Origin: Emcibacter sp.
GTDB lineage: Bacteria; Pseudomonadota; Alphaproteobacteria; Sphingomonadales; Emcibacteraceae
NCBI GenBank assembly: GCA_021774785.1
Contig: JAJFIQ010000026.1
Span: forward strand, 496,001-560,000
Length of the DNA: 64,000 bases
Direction: 5' to 3'
In this document: one piece after another, positions 9,642 to 19,056 of the stretch
How the letters are laid out: each line of letters begins with the position of its first letter
Position numbering within the stretch: position 1 is the stretch's first letter
The notes under the pieces: model-generated
Seen by the model: only the letters and a program-made list of their open reading frames with translations
Told to the model about the DNA's origin: nothing
Database searches by the model: none
Program-made: the position numbers and the translations under genes

Positions 9642-10130
9642 ATGTCGTCACAGATAGACATATTACATGATATTATTGACCCTGTTGCAGAGGGAATGGG
9701 TTATGAAGTTGTGCGCATTGCCCTGCAGAATTCACCGCGTGGTGAGGCTGTAACATTGCAAATTATGGCCGAGCGGCCCGATGGTACTATGCTGGTTGAA
9801 GACTGTGCAAGCTTAAGCCGCGAGGTCTCTGTCATAATGGATGTTGAGGATCCGATTTCGGGAGAATATGTGCTGGAGGTAAGCACACCGGGTCTTGACC
9901 GACCGCTCACCCGGCGCAAGGATTTTGAAAATTATGCCGGATATGAAGCCAAGATTGAATTGTCGGTTCCAGAAGCGGGGCGACGGCGCTACCGGGGCAA
10001 ATTGTTGGGCATTAGCCAAGATTTGGTAAAGATTGACGTTGACGGTGAAGTTTTTGAAGTGGATTTCAATAACATTAATCGTTCAAAACTTGTATTAACG
10101 GATGAATTGTTGGCAGCGGCCCAAAATTAG
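9642..10130 (+). CDS. rimP: Ribosome maturation factor RimP
   Basis: This protein acts in 30S subunit assembly. With the ATG at 9642 it has 162 residues and begins MSSQIDILHDIIDPVAEGMG, as expected. An upstream in-frame GTG start at 9591 would lie inside the terminator-like hairpin and is unlikely. The N-terminal alpha/beta domain carries GYEVVRI, DCASLSREVS and the DPISGEYVLEVSTPGLDRPL signature. The C-terminal SH3-like domain follows from about residue 95. It is the first gene of the operon leading to nusA and infB. Confidence 0.95.
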   Translation: MSSQIDILHDIIDPVAEGMGYEVVRIALQNSPRGEAVTLQIMAERPDGTMLVEDCASLSREVSVIMDVEDPISGEYVLEVSTPGLDRPLTRRKDFENYAGYEAKIELSVPEAGRRRYRGKLLGISQDLVKIDVDGEVFEVDFNNINRSKLVLTDELLAAAQN

Positions 10131-10194
10131 CAAGGTCAGTCAGCAAATAAATTGAGAATAAAATGCTCAAATGAGCATGAACGGAGTTCAGGAA

Positions 10195-11769
10195 ATGACA
10201 ACGGCAGTGAGTGCGAACAGGATTGAATTACTGCAAATTGCTGATGCGGTTGCGCGGGAAAAAAGCATTGACAAGGAAATTGTTATGGAGGCTTTGGAAG
10301 AAGCGATCCAGAAGGCAGCCCGGTCACGCTACGGCGCAGAAAATGAAATCAAGGCCCATATTGATCGCAAAACCGGTGATATTAAACTTTACCGTGTTTT
10401 GGAAGTTGTGGAACATGTGGAAAATCATGCGACTGAGCTGACCCTGAAAGAAGCGGCAAAATTCAAGAAGGAAGCCGAAATAGGCGATCTGTTGGCCGAT
10501 GAATTACCACCGATAGATTTTGGTCGTGTTGCCGCACAAACCGCCAAACAGGTTATCGTACAGAAGGTTCGCGATGCGGAACGTCAACGTCAGTTTGATG
10601 AATATCAGGACCGTATCGGTGAAATCATCAATGGCGTTGTCAAGCGGGTAGAATATGGCAATGTGATCGTCGATGTGGGACAGGCCGAAGCCATTATCCG
10701 CCGGGATCAAATGATTCCACGCGAACATATGCGTAATGGTGACCGTATACGGGCTTATATAGCCGATGTCCGCCGTGAAATTCGGGGGCCGCAAATCTTT
10801 CTGTCTCGTTCACATCCAGACTTTATGGCCAAGCTCTTCACACAGGAAGTGCCGGAAATCTATGATGGTGTTATTGAAATCATCGGTGTTGCCCGTGATC
10901 CGGGTAGTCGGGCGAAGATAGCGGTGATCAGTTCTGACGGTTCTATTGATCCCGTTGGTGCCTGTGTTGGTATGCGCGGCAGCCGGGTTCAGGCGGTGGT
11001 TAATGAACTGGCGGGAGAGAAAATCGATATCATTCAATGGTCTGCGGATCCGGCTAGCTTTATTATCAGCGCGCTTGCTCCTGCTGATGTATCCAAAGTG
11101 GTTCTGGACGAAGACAGAAAACGCATCGATGTGGTGGTTGCGGAAGATCAACTGAGTCTTGCCATTGGTCGACGCGGACAGAATGTAAGACTGGCGTCCC
11201 AGCTGAGTGGATGGCAGGTGGACATCATGACAGAAGCTGCTGAATCAGAAAAACGTCAGGCAGAATATAAAGTCCGTACCGACCTGTTCGTTGAACAGCT
11301 GGATGTGGATGAAACGCTGGCCCTGTTGCTGGTGGCTGAGGGCTTCCGCAATATGGAAGAAGTGGCCTATGTGGCACCGGAGGAATTTGCCGGTATTGAA
11401 GGATTTGATTCTGATCTGGTGGCAGAGCTGCAAAACCGGGCACGCGAATCGCTGGATCGTCAGTCTGCTGAATCCGAAAAAACCCGCGTTGAATTGGGTG
11501 TATCAGATGAGGTGGCGGCCATAGAAGGTCTGAACGCGGCAATGATGGTGACCCTAGGGGAAGCCGGCATCAAGACAATGGATGATCTTGGTGATCTGGC
11601 CGGAGATGAATTGACCAGTCAGGAAGACGGTATTCTCAAGGCGTTTGGCTTAACGGACGAACAGGCCAATGAGATTATTATGGCCGCCCGTGCCCATTGG
11701 TTTGATGATGAAGAAACGGAAGACGTTGCAGAAGCAGAAGCTGCTGAAGAACCGGTAAAAGCGGAATAA
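10195..11769 (+). CDS. nusA: Transcription termination/antitermination factor NusA
   Basis: NusA binds RNA polymerase and nascent RNA and modulates pausing, termination and antitermination. The ATG at 10195 (524 residues, MTTAVSANRIELLQIADAVA) has GGAG eight bases upstream and is preferred to the ATG at 10171. Domains in order are the N-terminal RNAP-binding domain (1-125), S1 (NGVVKRVEYGNVIVDVGQAE), and KH1 and KH2 (GMRGSRVQAVVNEL and IGRRGQNVRLASQL). The C-terminal helix-hairpin-helix repeats from about 360 end in an acidic tail. It may control its own operon through the hairpin upstream of rimP; this is inferred. Confidence 0.97.
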   Translation: MTTAVSANRIELLQIADAVAREKSIDKEIVMEALEEAIQKAARSRYGAENEIKAHIDRKTGDIKLYRVLEVVEHVENHATELTLKEAAKFKKEAEIGDLLADELPPIDFGRVAAQTAKQVIVQKVRDAERQRQFDEYQDRIGEIINGVVKRVEYGNVIVDVGQAEAIIRRDQMIPREHMRNGDRIRAYIADVRREIRGPQIFLSRSHPDFMAKLFTQEVPEIYDGVIEIIGVARDPGSRAKIAVISSDGSIDPVGACVGMRGSRVQAVVNELAGEKIDIIQWSADPASFIISALAPADVSKVVLDEDRKRIDVVVAEDQLSLAIGRRGQNVRLASQLSGWQVDIMTEAAESEKRQAEYKVRTDLFVEQLDVDETLALLLVAEGFRNMEEVAYVAPEEFAGIEGFDSDLVAELQNRARESLDRQSAESEKTRVELGVSDEVAAIEGLNAAMMVTLGEAGIKTMDDLGDLAGDELTSQEDGILKAFGLTDEQANEIIMAARAHWFDDEETEDVAEAEAAEEPVKAE

Positions 11770-11793
11770 TATACGGGAGCGAATGGAAGGCGC

Positions 11794-12450
11794 GTGTCAA
11801 AAAAACCCAGAGAAAGAAAATGTCTGGTAACAGGTGAGACACATGCGGTCCATAAGCTGATCCGGTTTGTTCTGGATCCCACGGGTAACGTAATTCCGGA
11901 CGTGGCGGGAAAATTGCCGGGGCGTGGCGGATGGGTTCTTGCGGAAGGCAAGACTCTGAAAAGCGCCATGAAGAAAAAGATATTTGTCCGTTTTGGGCAT
12001 AAGGTTTTAGCCTCATCAGGCCGAAAGATGGCTGATGTGGTGGCTCTTGAGGATCAAGAGCATAACCAAAAACAGCGGGTTACGGTGGATGATAATCTTC
12101 CGGATCTGGTGACACAGTTGCTTAGGCAAAGATGCCTTAATTATCTGGGTCTGGTAAATCGGGCCGGATTATTGGTATCAGGATTTGAAAAGGTGCGGTC
12201 GGCGCTAAAGACAAATAAGTGCCGGGCGTTGATTACAGCAGAAGATGCCGCAGAAGGCGGGCGTAGTAAAATATGCTCCGGACTGGGGAATGTTCTTGTA
12301 AATTTGCAGGTGATTGATATGTTCACCCGCGATGAGTTGGGACAGACATTGGGTTTGTCAAATGCAGTGCATGTGGCATTGTTGTCTGGTGGTATGACGG
12401 AAAGCTTTGTAAAAGAGTTTTCCCGGTATGAAGGTGTCGTTATGCGATAA
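11794..12450 (+). CDS. RNA-binding protein: YlxR (DUF448) domain fused to an L7Ae-like domain
   Basis: The 218-residue protein starts at a GTG. The N-terminal part (to about residue 95) is a YlxR/DUF448 domain with RKCLVTGE and LPGRGGWVLAE. YlxR is a small RNA-binding protein encoded next to nusA in many bacteria. The C-terminal part (about 108-200) resembles the L7Ae/L30e/YlxQ fold, with LVNRAGLLVSGFEKV and ALITAEDAAEG. In Firmicutes the two are separate genes (ylxR, ylxQ); the fused form is common in alphaproteobacteria. The position between nusA and infB fits a role around transcription or ribosomes. The exact function is not known. Confidence 0.88.
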   Translation: MSKKPRERKCLVTGETHAVHKLIRFVLDPTGNVIPDVAGKLPGRGGWVLAEGKTLKSAMKKKIFVRFGHKVLASSGRKMADVVALEDQEHNQKQRVTVDDNLPDLVTQLLRQRCLNYLGLVNRAGLLVSGFEKVRSALKTNKCRALITAEDAAEGGRSKICSGLGNVLVNLQVIDMFTRDELGQTLGLSNAVHVALLSGGMTESFVKEFSRYEGVVMR

Positions 12451-12500
12451 ATGTAAGCATAACAATCTTTATTATTTAAGTGACTGAAGGCGAATATAGA

Positions 12501-15044
12501 ATGAGTGACGATAAGGACACAAAAAAACCATTGTCGGTTTCGGGCAGAAAAACGCTGCAATTGAAACCTTCGACTGCTGCCCCATCGACTATGCGGGCGC
12601 CGGGCGGCGTGGTTGTTCAGCGTAAGAAAAAGCTGATTCTGAAGCCGGGGGAGAAACCCGAGGCTACCCCAAGCGAGCCTGTATCACCCACCTTGACTCC
12701 GAAAAAGAAAATGCTGTCTTCAGCTCCCGTGCAGAAGAAATCAACATCTTCTGGTGGGCGTCAATTGACGGAGAGTGAATTAAAGGCCCGCGCCCATGCC
12801 TTGGAGCTGGCAAAGAGCGAGTCAGAAAAGCGTGCTGCTCAGGAAGCGGAAGCCGCAAAAAGAAGGGCTGTTGAGAAAGCCGTCCGCTCTGAATCCGATA
12901 AAGAGAAAGCCGACGAAGAAGCAAAGAGTGCTAAAAAAGCCGCCACCGACGATGCTAAATTTAAAGCCGACATGGAGGTTAAGAAAAAGATTGAAGCCGA
13001 GCTGAAAGCAAAGGCGGAGCAGGAAGAAAAAAAGGCCGCGGAAGCCGCAAAAAGCAAACCTGTGCCAGCCCCGAAAAAGCATGTACAGGCAGAGAAGCCA
13101 GCAGAAGAAAAACGCAATACCGCAAAACCTTCCCGTGGTCGGGGCGAGCCAGTGCGTCGTACAGGCCGTCTGACCGTAACCCAGGCTTTATCTGGTGGCG
13201 CACAAGAACGGCAACGAAGTTTTGCAGCCCTGAAACGCGCCCGGGCAAAAGAAAAACGTAAAGGCGGCCAAAGCCCACAGCAAAAAGTTTTCCGCGAAGT
13301 TATTATTCCGGACATGATTACCGTGGCGGAATTATCCAATCGTATGACGGAGAAAACGGTCGATGTGATACGGGCGCTCATGAAAATGGATGTGATGGCT
13401 GCGGCCAACCAGGAAATTGATCAGGATACAGCCGAACTTGTGGTTGAGGAATTTGGCCATAAGGTGCGACGGGTCAGCGCGTCTGATGTGGAAGTTGATC
13501 TTTCCGGCCCTGAAGACAATGAAACTGAAATGACCACCCGGGCGCCAGTGGTGACGGTTATGGGTCATGTTGATCATGGTAAAACCTCGATCCTTGATGC
13601 CTTTCGCAAATCATCCGTGGTGACCGATGAGGCCGGCGGCATTACCCAGCATATCGGTTCTTATCAGGTTCGTATGTCAAATGGTGATAAGGTTACTTTT
13701 CTTGATACGCCGGGCCATGCGGCCTTTTCCGCTATGCGCTCACGCGGGGCAAAGTCCACAGATATTGTTATACTTGTCGTCGCCGCAGATGATAGCATTA
13801 TGCCTCAGACCATAGAAGCTATCAGTCACGCCAAGGCGGCAGAAGTTCCGATCATTGTGGCGATCAATAAAATTGATAAACCCGGCGCTAATCCGGACAA
13901 GGTTCGTCAGGACCTCTTGCAGCATGAGGTTTTTGTGGAAACCATGGGTGGTGAAATCCTTGATGTGGAAGTATCTGCATTGAAGGGCACCAATATGGAT
14001 AAACTGGCAGAAGCCATTCAGCTTCAGGCAGAATTACTCGACCTGAAGGTCAACGAAAACCGTAACGCGGATGGTGTTGTGGTTGAATCCCGCCTTGATA
14101 AAGGTCAGGGTTCTGTGGCGACAATATTGGTTCAGCGCGGTACGCTGAGAGTTGGTGATATTTTTGTCTGTGGTAATGAATGGGGTCGGGTACGGGCCAT
14201 GTTGAATGACCGTGGCAATAGTGTGAAAAAAGCCGGACCTTCTGTGCCGGTGGCCGTCTTGGGCCTTAATGGTCTGCCGCGCTCCGGTGATAGCTTCATC
14301 GTGGTAGATACCGAAGCCAAAGCGCGCGAAGTATCCGAATTCCGTAAGAATCGGGAAAGACTGGAAAAAGAAGCGGCACCAAAAGCAACCCTGGAGGCCA
14401 TGTTTGAAAAACTGAGCAGCAAGCAGGCGGAAATTGTACCCTTGGTGATTAAAGCTGATGTGCAGGGTTCTTCGGAAGCCATCATGGGGGCCCTTGAAGG
14501 CATGAATACTGAAGAAGTTCAGGCGAAAATCCTACATTCCGCTGTTGGCGGTATTTCAGAATCCGATGTGACGCTCGCGGCGGCATCCGGCGCACCCATA
14601 TTGGGCTTTAATGTTCGTGCCAGTCGCAAAGCCGATGAACTTGCCCGTCAGGAAGGGGTTGAAATTCGTTATTATTCAGTGATTTATGATCTTGTGGATG
14701 ATATTAAGGCGGTCATGTCCGGTAAACTGGCACCTGAATTGCGTGAAACCATTTTGGGTTCCGCAGAAATTCTTGATATTTTCTCTGCCGGGAAAACGGG
14801 TAAAGCTGCCGGTTGTCTGGTATTGGATGGTGTCATGCGTAAAGGCGCCAAGGCGCGCCTGCTCAGGGATGATGTGGTTATCTTTGAAGGTGACCTCGGA
14901 TCGCTCCGTCGTTTCAAAGACGATGTGGAAGAGGTGGTCTCCGGTACTGAATGCGGCATGAATTTCGCGAGCTATAACGATCTGAAAAAAGGTGACATCA
15001 TTGAATGTTACTCGGTCGAAGAAATTGAACGGTCCTTGGAATAA
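12501..15044 (+). CDS. infB: Translation initiation factor IF-2
   Basis: IF-2 is the GTPase that brings initiator tRNA to the 30S subunit. With the ATG at 12501 (GAAGG ten bases upstream) it has 847 residues. A GTG at 12480 is an alternative start. The N-terminal 270 residues are Lys/Ala/Glu-rich and of low complexity, with an early IF2-associated segment (GRKTLQLKP). The G domain begins near residue 350 with GHVDHGKTS, followed by DTPGHAAF and NKIDKPGA. The C-terminal IF2 and fMet-tRNA-binding domains follow. It sits 50 bases after the YlxR-L7Ae gene and before rbfA. Confidence 0.97.
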   Translation: MSDDKDTKKPLSVSGRKTLQLKPSTAAPSTMRAPGGVVVQRKKKLILKPGEKPEATPSEPVSPTLTPKKKMLSSAPVQKKSTSSGGRQLTESELKARAHALELAKSESEKRAAQEAEAAKRRAVEKAVRSESDKEKADEEAKSAKKAATDDAKFKADMEVKKKIEAELKAKAEQEEKKAAEAAKSKPVPAPKKHVQAEKPAEEKRNTAKPSRGRGEPVRRTGRLTVTQALSGGAQERQRSFAALKRARAKEKRKGGQSPQQKVFREVIIPDMITVAELSNRMTEKTVDVIRALMKMDVMAAANQEIDQDTAELVVEEFGHKVRRVSASDVEVDLSGPEDNETEMTTRAPVVTVMGHVDHGKTSILDAFRKSSVVTDEAGGITQHIGSYQVRMSNGDKVTFLDTPGHAAFSAMRSRGAKSTDIVILVVAADDSIMPQTIEAISHAKAAEVPIIVAINKIDKPGANPDKVRQDLLQHEVFVETMGGEILDVEVSALKGTNMDKLAEAIQLQAELLDLKVNENRNADGVVVESRLDKGQGSVATILVQRGTLRVGDIFVCGNEWGRVRAMLNDRGNSVKKAGPSVPVAVLGLNGLPRSGDSFIVVDTEAKAREVSEFRKNRERLEKEAAPKATLEAMFEKLSSKQAEIVPLVIKADVQGSSEAIMGALEGMNTEEVQAKILHSAVGGISESDVTLAAASGAPILGFNVRASRKADELARQEGVEIRYYSVIYDLVDDIKAVMSGKLAPELRETILGSAEILDIFSAGKTGKAAGCLVLDGVMRKGAKARLLRDDVVIFEGDLGSLRRFKDDVEEVVSGTECGMNFASYNDLKKGDIIECYSVEEIERSLE

Positions 15045-15067
15045 ATCTACCAAGGCAAGGATATAAT

Positions 15068-15475
15068 ATGTCCAAATCACATCGCGGTGAAGGAAGTGAT
15101 GATCGCGGCCCTAGCCATCGACTGCTTCGGGTTGGCGAAAATCTTCGCCATGCCCTATCTGAGATTTTTGCGCGCGGCGAACTTCGTGACCCCTCCCTTG
15201 ATGGTGTATCGGTGACTGTAACCGAAGTACGCTGTAGTCCGGATCTTCGTAATGCCACCATTTTTGTCATGCCCCTTGGCGGGGTCCATGAGAAGGATGT
15301 GGTGGACGGTCTGAACCGATGCAGCAAATATATCCGTGGCCAATTATCCCGCATGGTGCGCATGAAATATCTGCCAAACCTGAAATTTACCAGCGACGGC
15401 AGTTTCGGCGAAGCGGACCATATCGAAGAATTGCTCCACAGCCCCCATGTTGCACAAGATCTGGACAAGGATTAA
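15068..15475 (+). CDS. rbfA: 30S ribosome-binding factor A
   Basis: RbfA is a small KH-fold assembly factor that helps mature the 16S rRNA 5' end and supports cold adaptation. The 135-residue protein has RLLRVGENLRHALSEI and VTEVRCSPDLRNATIFVMPL, both typical. The gene lies 23 bases after infB, and its stop codon is only three bases before the truB start, suggesting translational coupling. Confidence 0.95.
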   Translation: MSKSHRGEGSDDRGPSHRLLRVGENLRHALSEIFARGELRDPSLDGVSVTVTEVRCSPDLRNATIFVMPLGGVHEKDVVDGLNRCSKYIRGQLSRMVRMKYLPNLKFTSDGSFGEADHIEELLHSPHVAQDLDKD

Positions 15476-15478
15476 CCT

Positions 15479-16387
15479 TTGGCCCGAAAGCGCAAAGGGA
15501 TCAAGCTTGATGGCTGGCTGGTTATCGACAAGCCGTTGGATATGGGCTCGACGCAGGTTGTGGGCAAATGCCGCTGGTTGACAAAGGCCCAAAAGGTCGG
15601 TCATGGCGGCACCCTTGACCCGCTGGCGACGGGTATTCTGCCTATCGCTTTTGGCGAGGCAACAAAAACCATCCCCTTTATTATGGATGCCCAGAAAACA
15701 TACGAATTTACCGTGACATTTGGCGAATCCCGCGCCACCGATGATGCTGAGGGCAAGGTGACAGCCACCAGCGAGCATCGTCCGACAGAGGCGGAAATAC
15801 TGGTTATCTTGCCGGATTTCATAGGCCGTATCACACAGATACCCCCTATCTACAGTGCGGTGAAGATTGATGGCAAAAGGGCTTATGATCTGGCAAGAGC
15901 GGGGGAAGACGTTGAAATCAAATCCCGTGAAGTAGATATTTTTGGCCTTGAGCTTATGACTTATGACGGGCAGCGGGCCGCCTTGCGTGTTGACTGTGGC
16001 AAGGGTACTTATGTGCGGTCACTGGCGCGGGATTTGGCAAAAAAACTGGACACTGTTGGCTATGTATCGCAGCTGCGGCGAACCCGCGTCGGGCCTTTTG
16101 ATTTAAATGCGTCGATTTCACTGGAAAAGCTTGAGGAATTAAGCCATAGTGCGCCGCCTGAGACATGGATTCTTCCCGTGGTGACCGTGCTGGACGACAT
16201 CTTGGCATTGGCCGTTACGGAAGAGCAGGCGAAATTATTGTCCCATGGGCAAAAGCTTGCAGTCTCAGACCATTTGGCACCGGGTATTATCAGGGTGATG
16301 ACAGGCACACGTCTTGTGGCGTTGTGTGAGGTTGAAAGCACTGATGAAATGACGATCATAAAACCGGTACGGGTGTTCAATATTTAA
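15479..16387 (+). CDS. truB: tRNA pseudouridine(55) synthase
   Basis: TruB makes pseudouridine 55 in the T loop of tRNAs. The product has 302 residues. The catalytic Asp is D47 in [13 protein letters not shown], and [14 protein letters not shown] and [12 protein letters not shown] are also present. The start is TTG at 15479, supported by AAGG at 15467-15470, eight bases upstream. This places it three bases after the rbfA stop, a usual arrangement for this pair. Confidence 0.95.
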   Translation: MARKRKGIKLDGWLVIDKPLDMGSTQVVGKCRWLTKAQKVGHGGTLDPLATGILPIAFGEATKTIPFIMDAQKTYEFTVTFGESRATDDAEGKVTATSEHRPTEAEILVILPDFIGRITQIPPIYSAVKIDGKRAYDLARAGEDVEIKSREVDIFGLELMTYDGQRAALRVDCGKGTYVRSLARDLAKKLDTVGYVSQLRRTRVGPFDLNASISLEKLEELSHSAPPETWILPVVTVLDDILALAVTEEQAKLLSHGQKLAVSDHLAPGIIRVMTGTRLVALCEVESTDEMTIIKPVRVFNI

Positions 16388-16407
16388 TTTTTTTAAAGGA
16401 GTATTCG

Positions 16408-16677
16408 ATGTCGATTACAGCTGAACAAAAACAGGAACTGATTAAAGAATATGCCACTTGTGAAGGCGATACCGGTTCCCCTGAAGTACAGGTTTCCATT
16501 CTGACTACTAGAATTACAAATCTGACTGAACATTTTAAATCTCACAAAAAAGATAACCATTCACGTCGCGGTCTATTGATGCTTGTTAACAAGCGCCGCA
16601 GCCTGCTCAGTTATCTGAAATCAAAAGACGATGCACGCTATCAATCATTGATCAAGCGTCTTGGTCTACGTAAATAA
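16408..16677 (+). CDS. rpsO: 30S ribosomal protein S15
   Basis: S15 is an 89-residue primary rRNA-binding protein of the small subunit. [17 protein letters not shown] and the [19 protein letters not shown] stretch are characteristic. It follows truB by 20 bases with AAAGGAG as ribosome site, and precedes pnp as in most proteobacteria. Confidence 0.98.
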   Translation: MSITAEQKQELIKEYATCEGDTGSPEVQVSILTTRITNLTEHFKSHKKDNHSRRGLLMLVNKRRSLLSYLKSKDDARYQSLIKRLGLRK

Positions 16678-16690
16678 TAGAAAATATAAG

Positions 16691-16767
16691 GCATAACCAT
16701 GGGGTTATGCACAAAGGTTTTCGGGTTGCTCTGATCTGGGATGGGCCCGGATCAGGGCACGAAAACC
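16691..16767 (+). promoter_or_regulatory. Two strong hairpins in the rpsO-pnp spacer (probable pnp leader control element)
   Basis: Bases 16691-16698 pair perfectly with 16703-16710 (GCATAACC, loop atgg). A second, long hairpin spans 16716-16767. Its outer stem is GGTTTTCG with CGAAAACC, the inner stem is 16727-16740 with 16746-16759, and a three-base bulge separates them. That gives about 22 paired positions and a five-base loop. No T run follows, so it is not a terminator. In E. coli a comparable pnp leader stem is cut by RNase III and used by PNPase for autoregulation. The same role is inferred here. Confidence 0.6.
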
Positions 16768-16786
16768 GTAGGTTAAGGTAAAATAT

Positions 16787-18913
16787 ATGTTTGAAATACA
16801 TAAAAAAGAAATTAATTGGGGTGGCCGGACATTGACTCTGGAAACCGGTCGTATCGCCCGTCAGGCAAATGGTGCCGTGATGGTGACATACGGCGAAACA
16901 TCTTGTATGACCGCTGTAACAGCGGCCAAGACAGCAAGAGTGGGCATCGACTTTTTCCCGCTCACAGTGAATTATCAGGAACGTGCTTATTCCGCCGGTA
17001 AAATTCCGGGTGGATTTTTCAAGCGCGAAGGACGCCCCGGCGAAGCAGAAACATTAACCTGCCGTCTGATTGACCGTCCGATCCGTCCGCTCTTTGTAAA
17101 AGGCTTTAAAAATGAGACTCAGGTCGTTGCGACTGTGATGTCACATGATCTTGAAAATAATCCTGATATCACCGCACTGGTTGGTACAAGTGCTGCCCTG
17201 ACCATATCCGGTCTACCGTTCATGGGGCCCATCGGGGCTGCCCGTGTAGGTTATATTGACGGGGAATATATTCTAAACCCCACATATGAACAGTTGGAAA
17301 CATCTGACCTTGATCTGGTTGTTGCTGGCACAAGAGATGCGGTTCTTATGGTGGAATCAGAAGCCAATGAGCTTTCTGAAGATATTATGCTTGGTGCGGT
17401 CATGTTCGGTCACGAACAGATGCAGGTTGTTATCGACGCCATCATCGAGTTGGCCGAAGTTGCGGCAAAAGAGCCAATGGAAATGGCAGAGCCCGTGGAT
17501 CATTCCGCGCTTGCTGCTAAAGTCGCGGACCTTGCCGAAGCCGATCTTCGGGCCGCATACGGCGAAACTGTGAAACAGGTTCGCTCTACTCAGCTTAGTG
17601 AAATTAAAAATAGGGTTGTCACCGAATTGACCGAAGCAGATGAAACTGTGGAAGCCGGTGTTGTTGGCGATCTTCTGAAAAATCTGGAAAAAAACATTGT
17701 TCGTGGTGACATCATCAAAACCAAGAAACGGATTGATGGCCGTGAACTGGACAAGGTTCGTGCCATAGGTTCCGAAGTGAATATCCTGCCCCGCACTCAC
17801 GGTTCAGCATTATTCACACGCGGTGAAACACAGGCAACTGTTGTGACCACATTGGGTACAGGCGATGATGAGCAGTTCATTGATGCTCTGACCGGAACTT
17901 ATAAAGAACGCTTCATGCTGCATTATAACTTCCCGCCCTATTCTGTGGGTGAAGTTGGTCGCATGATGGGCACAAGCCGCAGAGAAACCGGTCATGGTAA
18001 ATTGGCATGGCGCGCCTTGCGTGCGGTTCTGCCTACCCAAGAAGAATTTCCTTATACCATTCGTGTGGTGTCTGAAATTACTGAATCCAACGGTTCATCC
18101 TCTATGGCGTCTGTTTGTGGCGGTTCACTGGCATTGATGGATGCGGGTGTTCCGCTGAAACGTCCGGTTTCCGGCATTGCCATGGGCCTGATCAAAGAAG
18201 GTGATGATTATGCGGTTCTGTCTGATATTCTGGGTGATGAAGATCATTTGGGTGACATGGACTTTAAAGTTGCCGGAACGTCTGAAGGCCTGACATCACT
18301 ACAGATGGACATCAAGATTACTGGTATTACCCGGGAAATCATGGATGTTGCCCTTAAGCAGGCTGCTGATGGCCGCGCCTATATCCTGAACGAAATGGAA
18401 AACGCCCTGTCCGGTGCCCGTGAAGAAATGAGCGAGCATGCACCACGCATCGAAACCATTCAGATCAACCGTGAGAAAATTCGCGAAGTGATCGGAACCG
18501 GTGGTAAAGTGATCCGTGAGATTTGTGAAGTGACCGGTGCCAAGGTTGACATCGAAGACGATGGTACTATCAAAGTATCCTCTTCTGATCTGTCTGCCAT
18601 TGAAGCGGCCATGAAATGGATTGAAGGTATTGTAGCCGAACCGGAAGTTGGTAAAATTTATGAAGGTAAAGTTGTTAAAACCGTTGATTTCGGTGCCTTT
18701 GTTAATTTCCTTGGCAGTCGCGATGGTCTGGTTCATATCAGTGAACTGGAAGATCACCGGGTAAACAAGGTGACTGACGTTATTAGCGAAGGCGACATCA
18801 TTAAAGTCAAAGTTCTTGGCATTGATGATCGGGGCAAGGTTCGCCTTAGCCGCCGTGTGGTTGATCAGGAAACTGGTGAAGACCTTCAGGAAAAACAAGG
18901 CGAAGAGGGATAA
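16787..18913 (+). CDS. pnp: Polyribonucleotide nucleotidyltransferase (PNPase)
   Basis: This 3'-5' phosphorolytic exoribonuclease is central to mRNA turnover. The 708 residues contain two RNase PH domains with an alpha-helical linker, including [20 protein letters not shown] in the first and [17 protein letters not shown] in the second. A KH domain ([20 protein letters not shown]) and a C-terminal S1 domain ([16 protein letters not shown]) follow. The leader holds a long hairpin, and a compound terminator lies directly downstream, closing the rimP-to-pnp block. Confidence 0.98.
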   Translation: MFEIHKKEINWGGRTLTLETGRIARQANGAVMVTYGETSCMTAVTAAKTARVGIDFFPLTVNYQERAYSAGKIPGGFFKREGRPGEAETLTCRLIDRPIRPLFVKGFKNETQVVATVMSHDLENNPDITALVGTSAALTISGLPFMGPIGAARVGYIDGEYILNPTYEQLETSDLDLVVAGTRDAVLMVESEANELSEDIMLGAVMFGHEQMQVVIDAIIELAEVAAKEPMEMAEPVDHSALAAKVADLAEADLRAAYGETVKQVRSTQLSEIKNRVVTELTEADETVEAGVVGDLLKNLEKNIVRGDIIKTKKRIDGRELDKVRAIGSEVNILPRTHGSALFTRGETQATVVTTLGTGDDEQFIDALTGTYKERFMLHYNFPPYSVGEVGRMMGTSRRETGHGKLAWRALRAVLPTQEEFPYTIRVVSEITESNGSSSMASVCGGSLALMDAGVPLKRPVSGIAMGLIKEGDDYAVLSDILGDEDHLGDMDFKVAGTSEGLTSLQMDIKITGITREIMDVALKQAADGRAYILNEMENALSGAREEMSEHAPRIETIQINREKIREVIGTGGKVIREICEVTGAKVDIEDDGTIKVSSSDLSAIEAAMKWIEGIVAEPEVGKIYEGKVVKTVDFGAFVNFLGSRDGLVHISELEDHRVNKVTDVISEGDIIKVKVLGIDDRGKVRLSRRVVDQETGEDLQEKQGEEG

Positions 18914-18934
18914 ATTCCTTTTCACAATTTATCG

Positions 18935-19008
18935 GCCGGATGTATAGCTTTCTTGAAATGGGCGTTTGCGCCCCTATATAGACAAGTAATACGTCCGGCT
19001 TATTTTTG
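18935..19008 (+). terminator. Compound terminator after pnp
   Basis: GCCGGATGTAT (18935-18945) pairs with ATACGTCCGGC (18989-18999) with one G-U wobble. It encloses a second GC-rich hairpin, GGGCG-tttg-CGCCC (18960-18973). T-rich sequence (TTATTTTT) follows immediately. This should stop transcription of the long ribosomal/RNA-processing operon. Confidence 0.75.
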
Positions 19009-19056
19009 GAAGATGCCGGAAGACGGGGACTGGCTGTTATGTAGGGTAGGGCAGTT

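Noticed and set aside
12839-13408. Long open frames opposite infB, gyrB and metK
   Set aside because: They mirror the codon bias of the real genes on the other strand, lack ribosome sites, and their products are low-complexity or resemble no family.
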